A DNA stretch of 64,000 nucleotides from assembly GCA_037179515.1 (NCBI GenBank), contig JAXCGZ010001911.1, positions 62,001-126,000 on the forward strand, read 5' to 3'. The notes below the pieces were generated by a model, which made no database searches, was not told the origin of the DNA, and was given only the letters and a program-made list of their open reading frames with translations. Positions 23,223 through 35,173 of the stretch are shown piece after piece. Each line of letters starts with the position of its first letter. Position 1 is the stretch's first letter. The stretch is from Halocaridina rubra (Eukaryota; Arthropoda; Malacostraca; Decapoda; Atyidae). The position numbers and the translations under genes were made by a program.

Positions 23223-23630
23223 ATGCAGGGGAGACTTGAAGAAAATAAAGCTAGGGTTGTAGACCTGATAAGAAAGTTTGGAGTAGTATGTGGTCCTGAG
23301 GATATTGTAAACATACACCAATTAGGTAAATATTCGAGGGAAGGAAAGCCGAGACCAACAAAAGTAACCTTTGAGAGAGAGGAAACATGTAGGGAAATAT
23401 TGTTGAGAAAAAAAAGTCTAAAAGACCTTCAAGAATTCAAAGAAGTGTTCATTAAACGATACAGAACACAGGAAGAGATGGGAAAGATCAAAAACTTGTT
23501 GCAAGAGGCAAGAAGGTTAAATGATGAAAGAAATGAAGAAGAGAAGAAAAATTTTCATTACAGAGTTCTTCCAGACAAAGGGGAGATAAAGAAGATAATG
23601 ACAGAAGATCAGGGGATGTGGCCGCATTAA
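23223..23630 (+). CDS. CR1-like LINE ORF1 C-terminal part
   Basis: A 135-codon open frame with no obvious 5' start (element truncated at about 23219). It is basic and charged: 'VVDLIRKFGVVCGPEDIVN', 'PRPTKVTFEREETCREILLR', then a long Lys/Glu-rich helix. It resembles the RNA-binding C-terminal half of LINE ORF1 proteins, with a beta-strand/helix pattern like an RRM or CTD fold. It overlaps the start of ORF2 by a few codons in another frame. Family-level call by position and character, not by a diagnostic motif. Confidence 0.6.
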   Translation: MQGRLEENKARVVDLIRKFGVVCGPEDIVNIHQLGKYSREGKPRPTKVTFEREETCREILLRKKSLKDLQEFKEVFIKRYRTQEEMGKIKNLLQEARRLNDERNEEEKKNFHYRVLPDKGEIKKIMTEDQGMWPH

Positions 23631-25102
23631 GATTGTTATACACAAATGCTGATGGATTAGCTGGTAAGGCAGTAGAATTAAAAGATAGGATTCACAACAG
23701 TAAGGCAGATATAGTAGCAATTACAGAGACTAAGTTGAGTGAGGACATAAACAGTGTCACAGTTTTTCCTAAGGGCTTCAGAATACTAAGGGTTGAAAGA
23801 TCTGAGAGGACTGGTGGAGGGATAGCACTGCTCATAAGTGAAAGGATTCAAGTTGAAGAAATAAACTTGGCTATAGAAAGTGAGTTCAAGGAATTTCTTG
23901 TTGCTCGCATAAATACTGGGTCAGAGAGCATTATAATAACTGTTGTATACAACCCACCAAGGAACCAAAATAGGCTTGAAGAGTATGAGAAAAGTCATAT
24001 AGGTACTATTGAAGTCATAAACTCAGTTGTTAACATGGCACGGGAAAAAAAATGTAGGATTTTGACTATGGGAGACATTAATCATAAAGAGATAGATTGG
24101 ATAAATCTTGACCCACACAGTGGTGAGGACTCATTCGGGGCAAGATTTCTAGATTGCGTACAAGGGAATTTCCTACACCAACATGTAATGGAACCAACAA
24201 GGGCCAGGGGTGGGGATGAGCCATCACTACTTGATCTAGTGTTCACAGATAATGTGTTGGATATTGAAAAAATTGAGTATGTGCCACCAATTGGAAAGAG
24301 TGACCACTGTGTGTTGTTGATGGAGTATATCATTGAAGATATTCTTCCTGAGAGTAGAGGCACTGAGGACATGAGGAGGAACTATCCGAAAGGAGATTGC
24401 ATCAAAATGAATGAGCCTTTTGCAGTTTTTGACTGGAGAACCTTATTTTACAACAAGTCTGTACAAGAAATGTATGACATCTTTTGTGAGAAATATGGGA
24501 AGATAGTAGATTGCTGCATACCTGTCACCAAAGTAGGTGTAATTCATGCCAGAGTGAAATGGTTTGATAATGGGTGTAAAAGAGCTACTGAGTGGAGAGA
24601 CAAATGCTGGAAAAGGTATAGGAGGAAAAAAAACATAAATGCCTGGCAAACCTACAGAAGAGCAAGAAATGACTACCTAAGTAAAAGGAGAGAGGCAGAG
24701 AGAGACTATGAGAAGGACATCACCAGGAAGGCTAAAGAAAATCCCAAGCTTTTCCACAGCTTTATCAGAGGAAAACTGAAGGTAAAAGAACAGGTTTTAA
24801 GGCTAAAGAGAGCGGATGGAAGCATCACTGAGACGGATGAAGACATCTGCAAAGAATTGAGCAAGGAGTTTCAGTCAGTATTTACAGTAGAAAATACCCC
24901 ACCCCCTCAGATTGCAGTGATAGAAGCTCAAGGGCCGGTATTAGAGAGCATCAACCTTACAGCCACAGAAGTATGCAAAGCGCTGATGGATTTAGATGTT
25001 CATAAAGCTACAGGTCCTGATGACATATCCCCTCATGTGCTTAAGAAATGCGCAAACTCAATATCAGTGGCACTAAGTATCATATTTAAAAAGTCACTGT
25101 AG
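23618..25102 (+). CDS. CR1-like LINE ORF2: endonuclease and RT start (ends at a premature TAG)
   Basis: An apurinic-type endonuclease with the motifs in order: 'LLYTNADGL' (N), 'IVAITETKLSE' (E), 'GGGIALLIS', 'TVVYNPPR', 'RILTMGDINHKEIDW' (GDxN), 'PSLLDLVFTD', 'GKSDHCVLL' (SDH). A charged linker (about residues 270-430) leads to the RT start 'LMDLDVHKATGPDDISPHVL'. The frame is open without a start at 23618 and also upstream, so the true start is undecided. TAG at 25100-25102 cuts the ORF before '[15 protein letters not shown]', which continues in the same frame, so it looks like a single nonsense change. Confidence 0.88.
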   Translation: MAALRLLYTNADGLAGKAVELKDRIHNSKADIVAITETKLSEDINSVTVFPKGFRILRVERSERTGGGIALLISERIQVEEINLAIESEFKEFLVARINTGSESIIITVVYNPPRNQNRLEEYEKSHIGTIEVINSVVNMAREKKCRILTMGDINHKEIDWINLDPHSGEDSFGARFLDCVQGNFLHQHVMEPTRARGGDEPSLLDLVFTDNVLDIEKIEYVPPIGKSDHCVLLMEYIIEDILPESRGTEDMRRNYPKGDCIKMNEPFAVFDWRTLFYNKSVQEMYDIFCEKYGKIVDCCIPVTKVGVIHARVKWFDNGCKRATEWRDKCWKRYRRKKNINAWQTYRRARNDYLSKRREAERDYEKDITRKAKENPKLFHSFIRGKLKVKEQVLRLKRADGSITETDEDICKELSKEFQSVFTVENTPPPQIAVIEAQGPVLESINLTATEVCKALMDLDVHKATGPDDISPHVLKKCANSISVALSIIFKKSL

Positions 25103-26426
<1,324 letters not shown>

Positions 26427-26600
26427 CTCTGGCACAGAGGCCCTTTCTAGAGAATGCTTTCATTAACAAAATTCTGCTACAGGAGGCAAAAAAAGAACAG
26501 AGAAAGTTATGGAGAGCTCAGCGTTATTATGAGGGATGAGAGTTTCTTTTAGGAGAACAGAAAAGATGAAAAGAAAATGAACTCCAACACTGGAACATAT
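26427..26600 (-). mobile_element. E4 3' end: last bases of LTR, polypurine tract and 3'UTR start
   Basis: 'ctctggcaca' (26427-26436) is what remains of the E4 3' LTR end. The following 'gaggccctttctagagaatg' matches the region next to the E3 3' LTR (32923-32945); on the minus strand this is the purine-rich 'ctagaaaggg' PPT. The rest matches E3 32960-33085 and stops at the solo LTR. Confidence 0.75.
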
Positions 26601-28420
26601 AGTGGGGAGGTTGTTTAGTTTCTGTTTTACTAAGGGAACTCAAAGTACCGAACTCTTTTAAGAGGTCATAAACAGACAGGACATATATTATTATTTTTTA
26701 TATTTACCCATATTACCACTACTCTGTTAAATGAAACTCAGAACTCAACTTTCTTTTAATTTTGGAAATGCAATAATACATTAAAAAATTGAATTAATCT
26801 TTGGAAAGCTGGATCAAACTTAGAATTTAGATTTATGGAATGCTGCCTTGAATCCTGGAGGTGGTGAGCATGATATTGATTCTCAGCACCACAGACGGAT
26901 GCCAAATCTTTGGCCTCAACTCGACAATCACATCTGTCACACATGAAGAGTAGAATAGAGGACACTGCAATTGCAGAAGCAGAAACGACACACCATTCAT
27001 AATGGGAAAACCGAAGGTACTAGCACACAAATAATGAGTGTCCAATATTATTCTACTGGATGAAATTATATTGCTTAGTCACAGCTAACCAGAAATATTT
27101 ACACTACTGTAAGAGCATACAAAACTATTAATTATTTGCCGACATTAGTGTAAAAACTTTATTCACAATAAATGAAGCATAGCCGAGACAAATACAGTAT
27201 GTATTCCTCAAATTGTGGGTAATCATGAAAATTTACAATGCCAATAGGGCATAACTGCTTATTAATTATTTGATATTTATATGGTAGAAGTCTTTATTTA
27301 CTTTAAAGGGAGAATTTACAAGAAAAATATGAATTCATTCAATTTTGGTGGGCAAGAAATATTTGCAGTGCAAAAAGGGCAAAATCACCTTTTGAAGTAT
27401 TTGCAACTTATAACTCAAAACTCTTTATTCCCAATATATGAAGAATCAGCAAGGTAAATTCTGTATGTGTTCGTTAAATTGTGGTTAACAAGAAACATTT
27501 GCAATGCCAACAGGGTAAAATTACATATCAATTATTTGCTGTTTATAGCATAAAACACTTTAGTTAAATTCTTAATTATTTGTAATTTATATAGTAAATC
27601 ACTTTATTTACGAGTTTTGACGTAAAACACTTTATTTATGATGCTAGAAAGGGGTGAAATGAAATTAGAATTCGTTAGGAAAAAGGGATAGATATTTTTG
27701 TGGTAATAAGCAAGCTTCTGAGGATAAGATTTTAGTTTGGCACCCTCAGCAAAAGAAATCTCTTAGCAGTGTAGATCAGGCAAATTTGGCAAACGCGATT
27801 CCAGTTAGGTAATCTACAAAAGTTCGTTTTGTACAGGAATGGATTCCAAGACAAATCTCTTAGGATTGACCAGTAAAGGATTTGATGAGTAACAAATTAA
27901 CCGGAATTATTATGGGCAAAATAGGTTACTAGCAAACAATCTCCAGAATGTTCTTTGCATTGCTTGAGATGGAATTTTAACTATTCAAATAATAAAGAAG
28001 CTATTGAAATGTATTTTGACAGGCTAATGACATATCAGCAGGGCCAAATTTATAACAAAATTATTATCAAGAGCAATTTTTATAATATAACAATATTTTT
28101 CAGGAAAGCAATTTCATAATAAGAAAATTGCGTAAACAATGTATCTAACAGATTCGCTCGGAGTATGGAATTATTCATGAGAAAAAAAACCCGCCAAAAA
28201 TGGAGAAATAGGAAGGAGATTTTTATATTAGGATCATGTTTTCTACACGTACAAGAATATCAAATAAGATATATTTAGAATTAGCTATGAACTGAAATAT
28301 AAATTGCAAATAATCATAATCTTTATTTTTTTTTAGTAAGAAAAGAAAAGACAGCTAAAAGACAATAAAATAACTCAAAGTCACAGCCTGTGGTGACTTT
28401 GAGTGAAACACTCTGTCACA
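26601..28420 (-). repeat. Solo LTR inserted in E4
   Basis: A complete LTR (agtggggagg ... ctgtcaca) of about 1.8 kb flanked by CATAT at 26596-26600 and 28421-28425. Removing it and one CATAT restores 'ggaacatatcctaaggg', which matches E3 ('ggaacatatcgtgctattagg', near 33080). It is therefore a genuine solo LTR with a 5-bp duplication. Contains the conserved core (26830-26960) and tandem units (about 27120-27640). Confidence 0.92.
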
Positions 28421-30814
28421 CATATCCTAAGGGCTAGACATCATAATATCAAGGAAAATGAACAAATTCCTTAAAAAAAAATACACTTAAATAACATGCA
28501 AAAAACATAAATGGAATGTGAACAAATTCAAATTTCAAGAAAATTAAAGTCACAATTAAATAGCTTAGAAAAACAATAAATATTCAAGTTGTAAGGAATT
28601 TTTCACATGCAATAAGGCAATGAAAAAATATACATAAACAAAAAAAAACATATACAAAAAAGGAAAGGTTTCAATCCTATTCGCCCTTAACAGTGGCGAC
28701 TGAATTTAAAACAGTTTCAGCAATTCAGTGCTAAACTAAAGGTTTCTGCCATCATCTGGCTTTCAGGGTCTCACAAAAGGAGAGAAATAAAACTACAATC
28801 TAACAATTTTTTTTTAAGAACAAATGACACCAACAGGGAGGTAGTCTTTACAAACTACTTAGGCTGAGACTCAAACCAGCTTTCTTGTTTGAGGGTAGTG
28901 ACTGTCGACTCAGTAGGTAAGCGAGGTCATTTTCCTTTCCATCAACATGTTTGTCAGTGAATTTGAAAAGGTTCAGGTAAAGTTTCCACCCTTGCAGCCT
29001 AGGGTTCAGCTTGTCTGCTGTCTGTAAATATCGGAGAGGACAGTGGTATGATCTCTGTGTAAAATGTCAGCCATACAGATGGACTTCAAATTTCTTTGAG
29101 GTCCAGTATGCATCCAGAGCTTCCTTCTCCATGGTGGAGTAATCCGCTCTGCAGGGTGAAGCCTGCGGCTTGCATATCACACCGGAATTACTTCTGCTGG
29201 GTTGTCTGACTGGGCTTGCAAGAACACGACACCCAGGCCTTCGTCTGAGGCATTGTTCTGCAAGATAAAGGGGAAATCCGGGTTTACCAGCTGTAATTCT
29301 GGCTCACCCACCAATGCTTTTCAGAGCTTGAAGAATGTTCTCTCCGCCTCGTCTGTCTATGGGACAGGGGAGGTTTTACCCCATTTTGAGGAGGTCATTT
29401 GCTGCAGAGGGGCAGCAATAGCATTAAAGTGGGGAATGAACCGTTGGTAGTAGCCTACACTACACAGAAACGAGTTCAGTTGGGTGATAGTATTGGATTT
29501 CTCCATATCCTTAATAGCTTGCACCTTGTCCTGTAAAGGGGACATAACTCCTACTCCAACCAAGTTGTCGAGATACTGCAATTGTGTGAAGTCAAACTAG
29601 CATTTGGGGGGGGTTTAAATCGAGTCCATGCTTTTTCATATGAGCGAGAACTCGGTGAGAGTCACAAGGTGCGATGACCACTCCTGAGAATGCACTATGA
29701 TGTCATCTATAAAGCATGAAATATTGTCGAGGTCCCGCAATGCTGTCCTCATGAGCCAACTAAAGCAGCCAGGGCATTCACCATACCAAAAGGCATGACT
29801 CTGAACTGGCACATACCTTATCTCGAGGAAAAGGCTGTTTGGGGCTTGGTAGCCTCGCTCAACGGGACTTGCAAAAATCCACTGGCAAGATCCAATTTTG
29901 ACAGGTAGCAGGCTTGGGGGAGTGATGAGGAAATATGCTCAACATCGGCTATGGGCTGTCCATCAAAGATGGTGTGATATATAAACTTACGGCAGTCAAG
30001 GCAGAACCCTTGACTGCCATCTCTCTTACGCACTGCCAGCAACGGCTCCTTCCAACTATTCCGGGGTCGATCCAACTGTCAATATCTTCCCTCAGCTGTA
30101 CTGAAAGCTGGTGGGGAAGGCCTTAGGAATGCCAGAACAGCTCCAGGTCAGTCACTCTGGCATGATACTTGAGGGTAGGGGAAGCGCCCGGAAGGTTGTT
30201 GAAAACTTTTTCGTAGTCCTCTAATATCTCGTTCAGCTGTTCCCAGTGACTAGGTTACAGTCTGAAGTTCATATTGCAATCACTAAGGCTCTCCTTTCAG
30301 TGTGTGGGAATGGCATGATCCTTACCATCATCAAAAAGTAGGGTTACGTCTTCAATTGTAAGTGCTGTTGCTGCAGCCAAAGGGGCTTCTTCCAAAAAAC
30401 TACACTCCCGTAAATCCATCTCCACCTAAAGGAAGGAGTGCTCCGATATAGGAGGAAAGGCATGGCTATAGTGGAGCACCTGTGTTGCTGCAGCCTCAGA
30501 GGTAACATTGTTGCTAGGGGCACCTGTAGGGGTCGCTGATAGTGGCAGCGCAGACTCCCTGTGGGCCTCTGGGTCTTCGTGATACAGCTTCAGCTGGTTA
30601 ATGTGGTATTGCCGGTTACAGCCATCAATAATGAACACGTATTGGTTAAGGGTCACACAGTGTACTACAATTATTTTCCTTTCCAGCATAACATTAGCTT
30701 GTGGGTATCTCTTGGAAGAAGTAACAAGGCTTGTCTCCGGGTGTTAGGGCATGATGCCGGGCATCCTTGTCAAACAGGAGCTTGGCAGTCTGCTGATGAT
30801 CATTAATGGATAAG
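28421..30814 (-). pseudogene. E4 3'UTR, RNase H, RT and integrase C-terminus
   Basis: The minus strand reads, 5' to 3' from 30814: integrase C-terminal domain (30426-30689, 'YVFIIDGCNRQYHINQLKLYH'), linker, RT (29818-30075, 'LDCRKF', 'YLSKLDLASGFLQVPLSEA'; 'CFIDD' catalytic motif intact near 29715), RT thumb and connection (29357-29581, 'FLCSVGYYQRFIPHFNAIAAPL'), RNase H (to about 28870), then AT-rich 3'UTR. Frames are broken many times. At 30814 it is interrupted by E3 and resumes, after a deletion of about 400 bp of integrase, at 40751. Confidence 0.85.
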
Positions 30815-32922
30815 TGTTGGGGTTAGGATGGTTGATTGTTTGTTAAGATTCTGTTTTGCTAAGGGGACTCAAAGTACTTGATTTGATTTGAAAAGCTCAC
30901 AAACAGACAGGACAGATATTTGTACTTGAACACTCCATTCATTTTGCCATGGCTCGGTTAAATGAAACTCATATTTCAACTTTCTTTTAATTTTGGAAAT
31001 GCAATGACATTAAAAGAATTGAATTAAATTTCTCAAATTAAATTTTATGAAATGCTGCCCCGAATCCCGGAGTTGGTGAGCACGATTTCGTTTCCCGGCA
31101 CCACGGACGTATGCCAAGACTTTGGCCTCAACTCGACGATTACCTCTGTCACACAGGCAGAGTAGAATAGAGGACACTGCAATTGCAGAAACAGATATGA
31201 CACACTGTTAATAATGGGAAACTGAAAGCATGAGCACACATATAATGAGTTTCCAGTGTTATTCTACTGGATGAAAATATATTGGTTATTCACAGCTAAC
31301 CAGAAATATTTATGCTACCATAATAGCATACAAAGCCATTAATTCTTTACTGGTTTTAAAGGAAAACAATTTATGCACAATAAATGAAGAATAAGCAAGA
31401 CAAATACAGTACTGTATGTATTCCTTAAATTGTGGGCAACCACAAAAGTTGCAATGCTTATTACTGATTTGCAGTTAATATGGTAAAACACTCTATTTAG
31501 GATAAAGGATGAATCTATGAGATAAATACAGTATTCATTCACATTTGGTTATCAAGAACTGTTTGCAATGAAAAAAAAGGGTGCAAAACCACCTTTTGAG
31601 GTATTTGCAACTTATAACTCAAAACACTTTATCCCAACATATGAAGAATTAGCAAGATAAATACAGTATGCATTCATTAAATTGTGGTTAACAGAAAATA
31701 TTTGCAAAGCCAACAGGGTAAAATTACCTTTTAATTATTTGCAGTTTATAACATAAAACACTTTAGCTAAATGATTAATTATTTGCAATTTACATAGCAA
31801 ATACCTTTATTCACGAGTTTTGATATTAAACACTTTCTTTACGATGATAGAAATAGGTGAAATGAAATTAGAATTTATTAGGAAAACGGATAGATTTTTA
31901 CGGGCTCATAACCAGTCTTCAGAGGATGAGATATTCGTTTATCACATTCAATGAAAAGAAACTTCTTAGCAATGTATATCAGCTGTAATTTCCAGGTTAA
32001 GGAATTAACTTTGGCAAGTGTGATTCCAGTTAGGTAATCTACAAAATTTCGTTTGTGTGGGAATGGAATCTGAGAAAAAATTCGTAGGATTTAGCCAGTA
32101 ACGAATGTAACTTATTCTCGAAAAACTAATTTGCTTGACCCACGAGCTTTACCATACACTCTCCCTCACCTTGTTGTGCCAGATGAATTCCTGTGAAGAT
32201 GCCACATAAATAAGGTTTGAAATAAACTTAGACTGCTCGGGCGAGATGTTGCCTCTGGGATCTTTGGGCGCCAACTCAGCAGGCTTCATTGTCCCTCCTG
32301 GTGACGTCATCTGCAGGATATATTTCTAGAGCAGTAACTGGCTCTGATATCATTTAAGGACTACTTTAGTGGTGGTCCCTGGCAGGCAATTATAGCAGAG
32401 ATGCAAGGGAGAGACAGAATTTTTAGGTGCAACAAGTGGAAGCAAATAAAATAAAACGAGAATAATAATGGAAAGTTAGGTTACTGGTAAACAATCTCCA
32501 GAACGTTCTTTGCTCGTAGGAGAAGGAATTTAAGTACTCAAACAATAATGAAGCTACAGATATATATAGACAGGCTAATGACATAACAGCAAGATCAAAT
32601 TTATAGCAAAATTATCAGCAAGAACAAGTTTTATAATAAGAAAATTGTAAATAAAACGTATCTGGTGAGTTCAGTGAAGAGGCGGAAAAAAGTAGGAGCA
32701 GCCTTTATATCGGGACTATGCTTTTACACGTACAAGAAGAGTAAATAAGGTATATTTAAAATTAGCTATAAGCTAAAATATAAATTGCAAATAATCATAA
32801 TCTACAAAAGTCAAGAAGTGGGAATTATTTTTTTTTGTTAGAAAAATGACAGTTAAGTTACTAAATTAATTAAAAAGGCATCTAACAGCCTCTGGTGACT
32901 TTGAGCGAAACACTCTGTCACA
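30815..32922 (-). repeat. 3' LTR of E3, 2108 bp
   Basis: Begins 'tgttggggttagg' and ends 'ctctgtcaca' on the plus strand (TG...CA). It differs from the 5' LTR (39291-40750) mainly in its first 170 bp, with a low level of substitutions beyond that, indicating a fairly recent insertion. It contains the conserved core (31065-31200) and serial tandem units (about 31340-31840). Confidence 0.93.
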
Positions 32923-33560
32923 AATGCCCTTTCTAGAGAATATTGATTTAGCAAAATTCTACTACAGAAGGCGATAAAAGAACAGAGGAAGTTACGGTGA
33001 CTTCAGTGTTATTATGAGGGATGAAATATCCTTCTCATGGAAAAGAACAAATGAACAATAAGAATGGGATCCACCACTGGAACATATCGTGCTATTAGGA
33101 AAAGTGAACACGTCTTATAAACAAAACATTAAATGACATGCAAAACATAAATTAAATTTGATAAAATTCAAATTTCAAGAAAATTAAATCACAATGGATA
33201 TCAGTGAATATCAATATATAAGTTTATGAATGATTCACATGCAAGAAGGCAATAATATAATTTACAAAACAAAATACAGTATACGCATATGAAAAATTTG
33301 AACCACATCGTCATTAACATTGGCGACTGGATTTAAAACGGTTTCAGCTATTCAACACTAAACTAAAATGTTTCCGCCATGTTCTGGCTTTCAAAGTCCC
33401 ACAAAGGGAAATATGAAACTACGATCAAAGAATTATTCTTCATCTTTTTCGTCTTCCATTAGGAATAACGTTTGTACACTAAAATAAACAAGTACAGTAC
33501 AGTATTAAAGACATAAAAGATAAACATAAAAAAATAAACAACACATTAGAGAAGTAATCT
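32923..33560 (-). other. E3 polypurine tract and 3'UTR
   Basis: On the minus strand the purine run 'ctctagaaagggcat' directly precedes the LTR start, as in E5 (63609-63623), fitting a polypurine tract. The remaining 600 bp up to the RNase H stop are AT-rich, non-coding and shared with E4 (28421-28850) and E5 (62880-63620). Confidence 0.7.
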
Positions 33561-34223
33561 TTACTGACTAGTCAAATTTAGGCTAACAGCACCAGCTTCC
33601 TTATTTGAGAGTATCGACCGTCGACTTAGTAGATCAGCAAGGTCATTGTCCTTGCCATGAACATGTTGGGCAGTGAATTTGAAAAGATTCAGGTAAGCTG
33701 CCCACCTTTTCAGGCGAGGATTTAGCTTGTCTGCAGTCTGTAAATATAGGAAAGGTCGGTGGTCGGTTCTCAGTGTAAAATGTTGGCCATACAGTTGGAC
33801 TTCAAATTTCTTTATGGCCCAATATGCAGCTAGAGCTTCCTTCTCCACGGTGGAGTAATTTCGCTCTGCAGGGCGAAGTCTGCGGCTTGCATATCGCACT
33901 GGAGCTACTTCTGCTGAGTTGTCTGATCGGGCTTGCAAGAGCACGGCACCCAGGCCTTCGTCTGAGGCGTCGGTATGAAAGATAAATGGAAAATCAGGCT
34001 TTACCAGTTGTAATACTGGCTCACCCGCCAATGCTTCTCGGAGCTTGAAAAATGCTCTCTCCGCCTCATTTGTCCATTGGACAGGGGAGGTTTTACCTTG
34101 CTTTGAGGAGGTCATTTGCTGCAAAGGGGCAGCGATAGTATTAAAGAGTGGAATGAACTGTTGGTAGTAGCCGACACTACCCAAGAATGATCTCAGTTGA
34201 GTGACAGTGGCAGGTTTCTCCAT
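33561..34223 (-). CDS. E3 RT connection and RNase H
   Basis: 220-codon frame. It opens with the gypsy-type RT thumb/connection 'LRSFLGSVGYYQQFIPLFNT' and 'PLQQMTSSKQGKTSPVQWTN', followed by RNase H: 'FIFHTDASDEGLGAVLLQ' (first Asp), 'STVEKEALAAYWAIKKFE' (Glu), 'FTLRTDHRPFLYL' (Asp), 'HVHGKDNDLADLLSRRS' (last Asp). Motif spacing is normal. It is separated from RT by one in-frame TAG (34224-34226) where E5 and E4 have Lys. Confidence 0.92.
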   Translation of the reverse strand: MEKPATVTQLRSFLGSVGYYQQFIPLFNTIAAPLQQMTSSKQGKTSPVQWTNEAERAFFKLREALAGEPVLQLVKPDFPFIFHTDASDEGLGAVLLQARSDNSAEVAPVRYASRRLRPAERNYSTVEKEALAAYWAIKKFEVQLYGQHFTLRTDHRPFLYLQTADKLNPRLKRWAAYLNLFKFTAQHVHGKDNDLADLLSRRSILSNKEAGAVSLNLTSQ

Positions 34224-34226
34224 ATC

Positions 34227-34757
34227 CTAAATAGCTTGTACCCTGTCATGTAAAGGGAACATAACTCCTTCTCCAACCACGTGGCCGAGATACTGCAATT
34301 GTGTGAAACCAATCTCACATTTGGAAGGCTTTAAGTGAAGTCCATGCTGGTTCAGACGAGTGAGAACTCTGCGGAGAGTCTCGAGGTGCGATGACCAATC
34401 CTGAGAATGCACCAGGATGTTGTCTATAAAGCATGAAACATTGTCGAGATCCTGTAGTACTATCCTCATGAGTCTGCTGAAGCAGCCAGGGGCATTTACC
34501 ATACCAAAAGGCATGACCCTGAACTGGTATAGACCATATCTTGTGGAAAAGGCTGTAAGAGGCTTGGTAGTCTCGCTCAACGGGACTTGCCAAAATAAAC
34601 TGGCCAGATCCAACTTGGACAGGTAACGGGCTTGGGAGAGCAACAAAAAAATATGTTCGGCGTCAGCAATGGGCTCTCCATCAAAGATGGTACGGGAGTT
34701 AAGCTTACGACAGTCAAGGCAGAACCTATGACTGCCATCTCGCTTATGCACTGCCAC
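34227..34757 (-). CDS. E3 reverse transcriptase core
   Basis: Ty3/gypsy RT fingers and palm: 'DGSHRFCLDCRKLNSRTIF', 'YLSKLDLASLFWQVPLSE', 'AFSTRYGLYQFRVMPFGMVN', 'FSRLMRIVLQDLDNVSCFID', 'QLQYLGHVVGEGV'. The catalytic F-I-D-D box reads FIDN, so the second catalytic Asp is lost by one G-to-A change (E4 and E5 keep DD). A frameshift just upstream (about 34765) separates it from its N-terminal part. Downstream it ends at a TAG, beyond which RNase H continues in frame. Confidence 0.92.
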   Translation of the reverse strand: MAVHKRDGSHRFCLDCRKLNSRTIFDGEPIADAEHIFLLLSQARYLSKLDLASLFWQVPLSETTKPLTAFSTRYGLYQFRVMPFGMVNAPGCFSRLMRIVLQDLDNVSCFIDNILVHSQDWSSHLETLRRVLTRLNQHGLHLKPSKCEIGFTQLQYLGHVVGEGVMFPLHDRVQAI

Positions 34758-35173
34758 TAATGGCGAACACCAGGCAAAATGCTCTTTTCAACTATTCCGA
34801 GGCGGACCCAAGTGTCAAGATCTTCCTTCAGCCATAAGGACAGCTGGTGGGGAAGACCATAGGAATACCGAAATGGCTCTGGGTCAGTCAGTCTGACATG
34901 ATGCTCAAGGGTAGCGGTAATGCCTGGGAGGTCATTGAAGACATTCTCATAGTCCTCTAATAGCTTGTTCAGCTGTTCACATTGACTCGGTTGCAGTCTG
35001 GAGGTAATAATGCAATTACTCACACTTTCCTTTCGGCGTGTGGGAATGGCAGGATCCTTACCATCATCAAAAGCAAAGCTTATGTCTTCAATTGCGAGGG
35101 CGGTGGCTGCGGCCAGAGGGGCTTCTTCAGAAAAACTCCACTCTGTCTCCACTGCAAGGGTGGAGTATTCCAA
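34757..35173 (-). CDS. E3 IN-RT linker and RT N-terminus
   Basis: 138-codon frame holding an acidic linker ('AFDDGKDPAIPTRRKES') and the RT entry conserved in gypsy elements ('LNKLLEDYENVFNDLPG', 'HHVRLTDPEPFRYSYGLPHQ', 'WVRLGIVEKS'). Its apparent start lies in a 29-bp tandem duplication that shifted the frame relative to integrase. Originally IN and RT were probably one polyprotein. Confidence 0.85.
   Translation of the reverse strand: MEYSTLAVETEWSFSEEAPLAAATALAIEDISFAFDDGKDPAIPTRRKESVSNCIITSRLQPSQCEQLNKLLEDYENVFNDLPGITATLEHHVRLTDPEPFRYSYGLPHQLSLWLKEDLDTWVRLGIVEKSILPGVRH

Noticed and set aside
32923..33560. env-like gene between RNase H and the 3' LTR, which would suggest a retrovirus-like element
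   Set aside because: No ORF, signal peptide or membrane segment; the same region in E4 and E5 is also non-coding.
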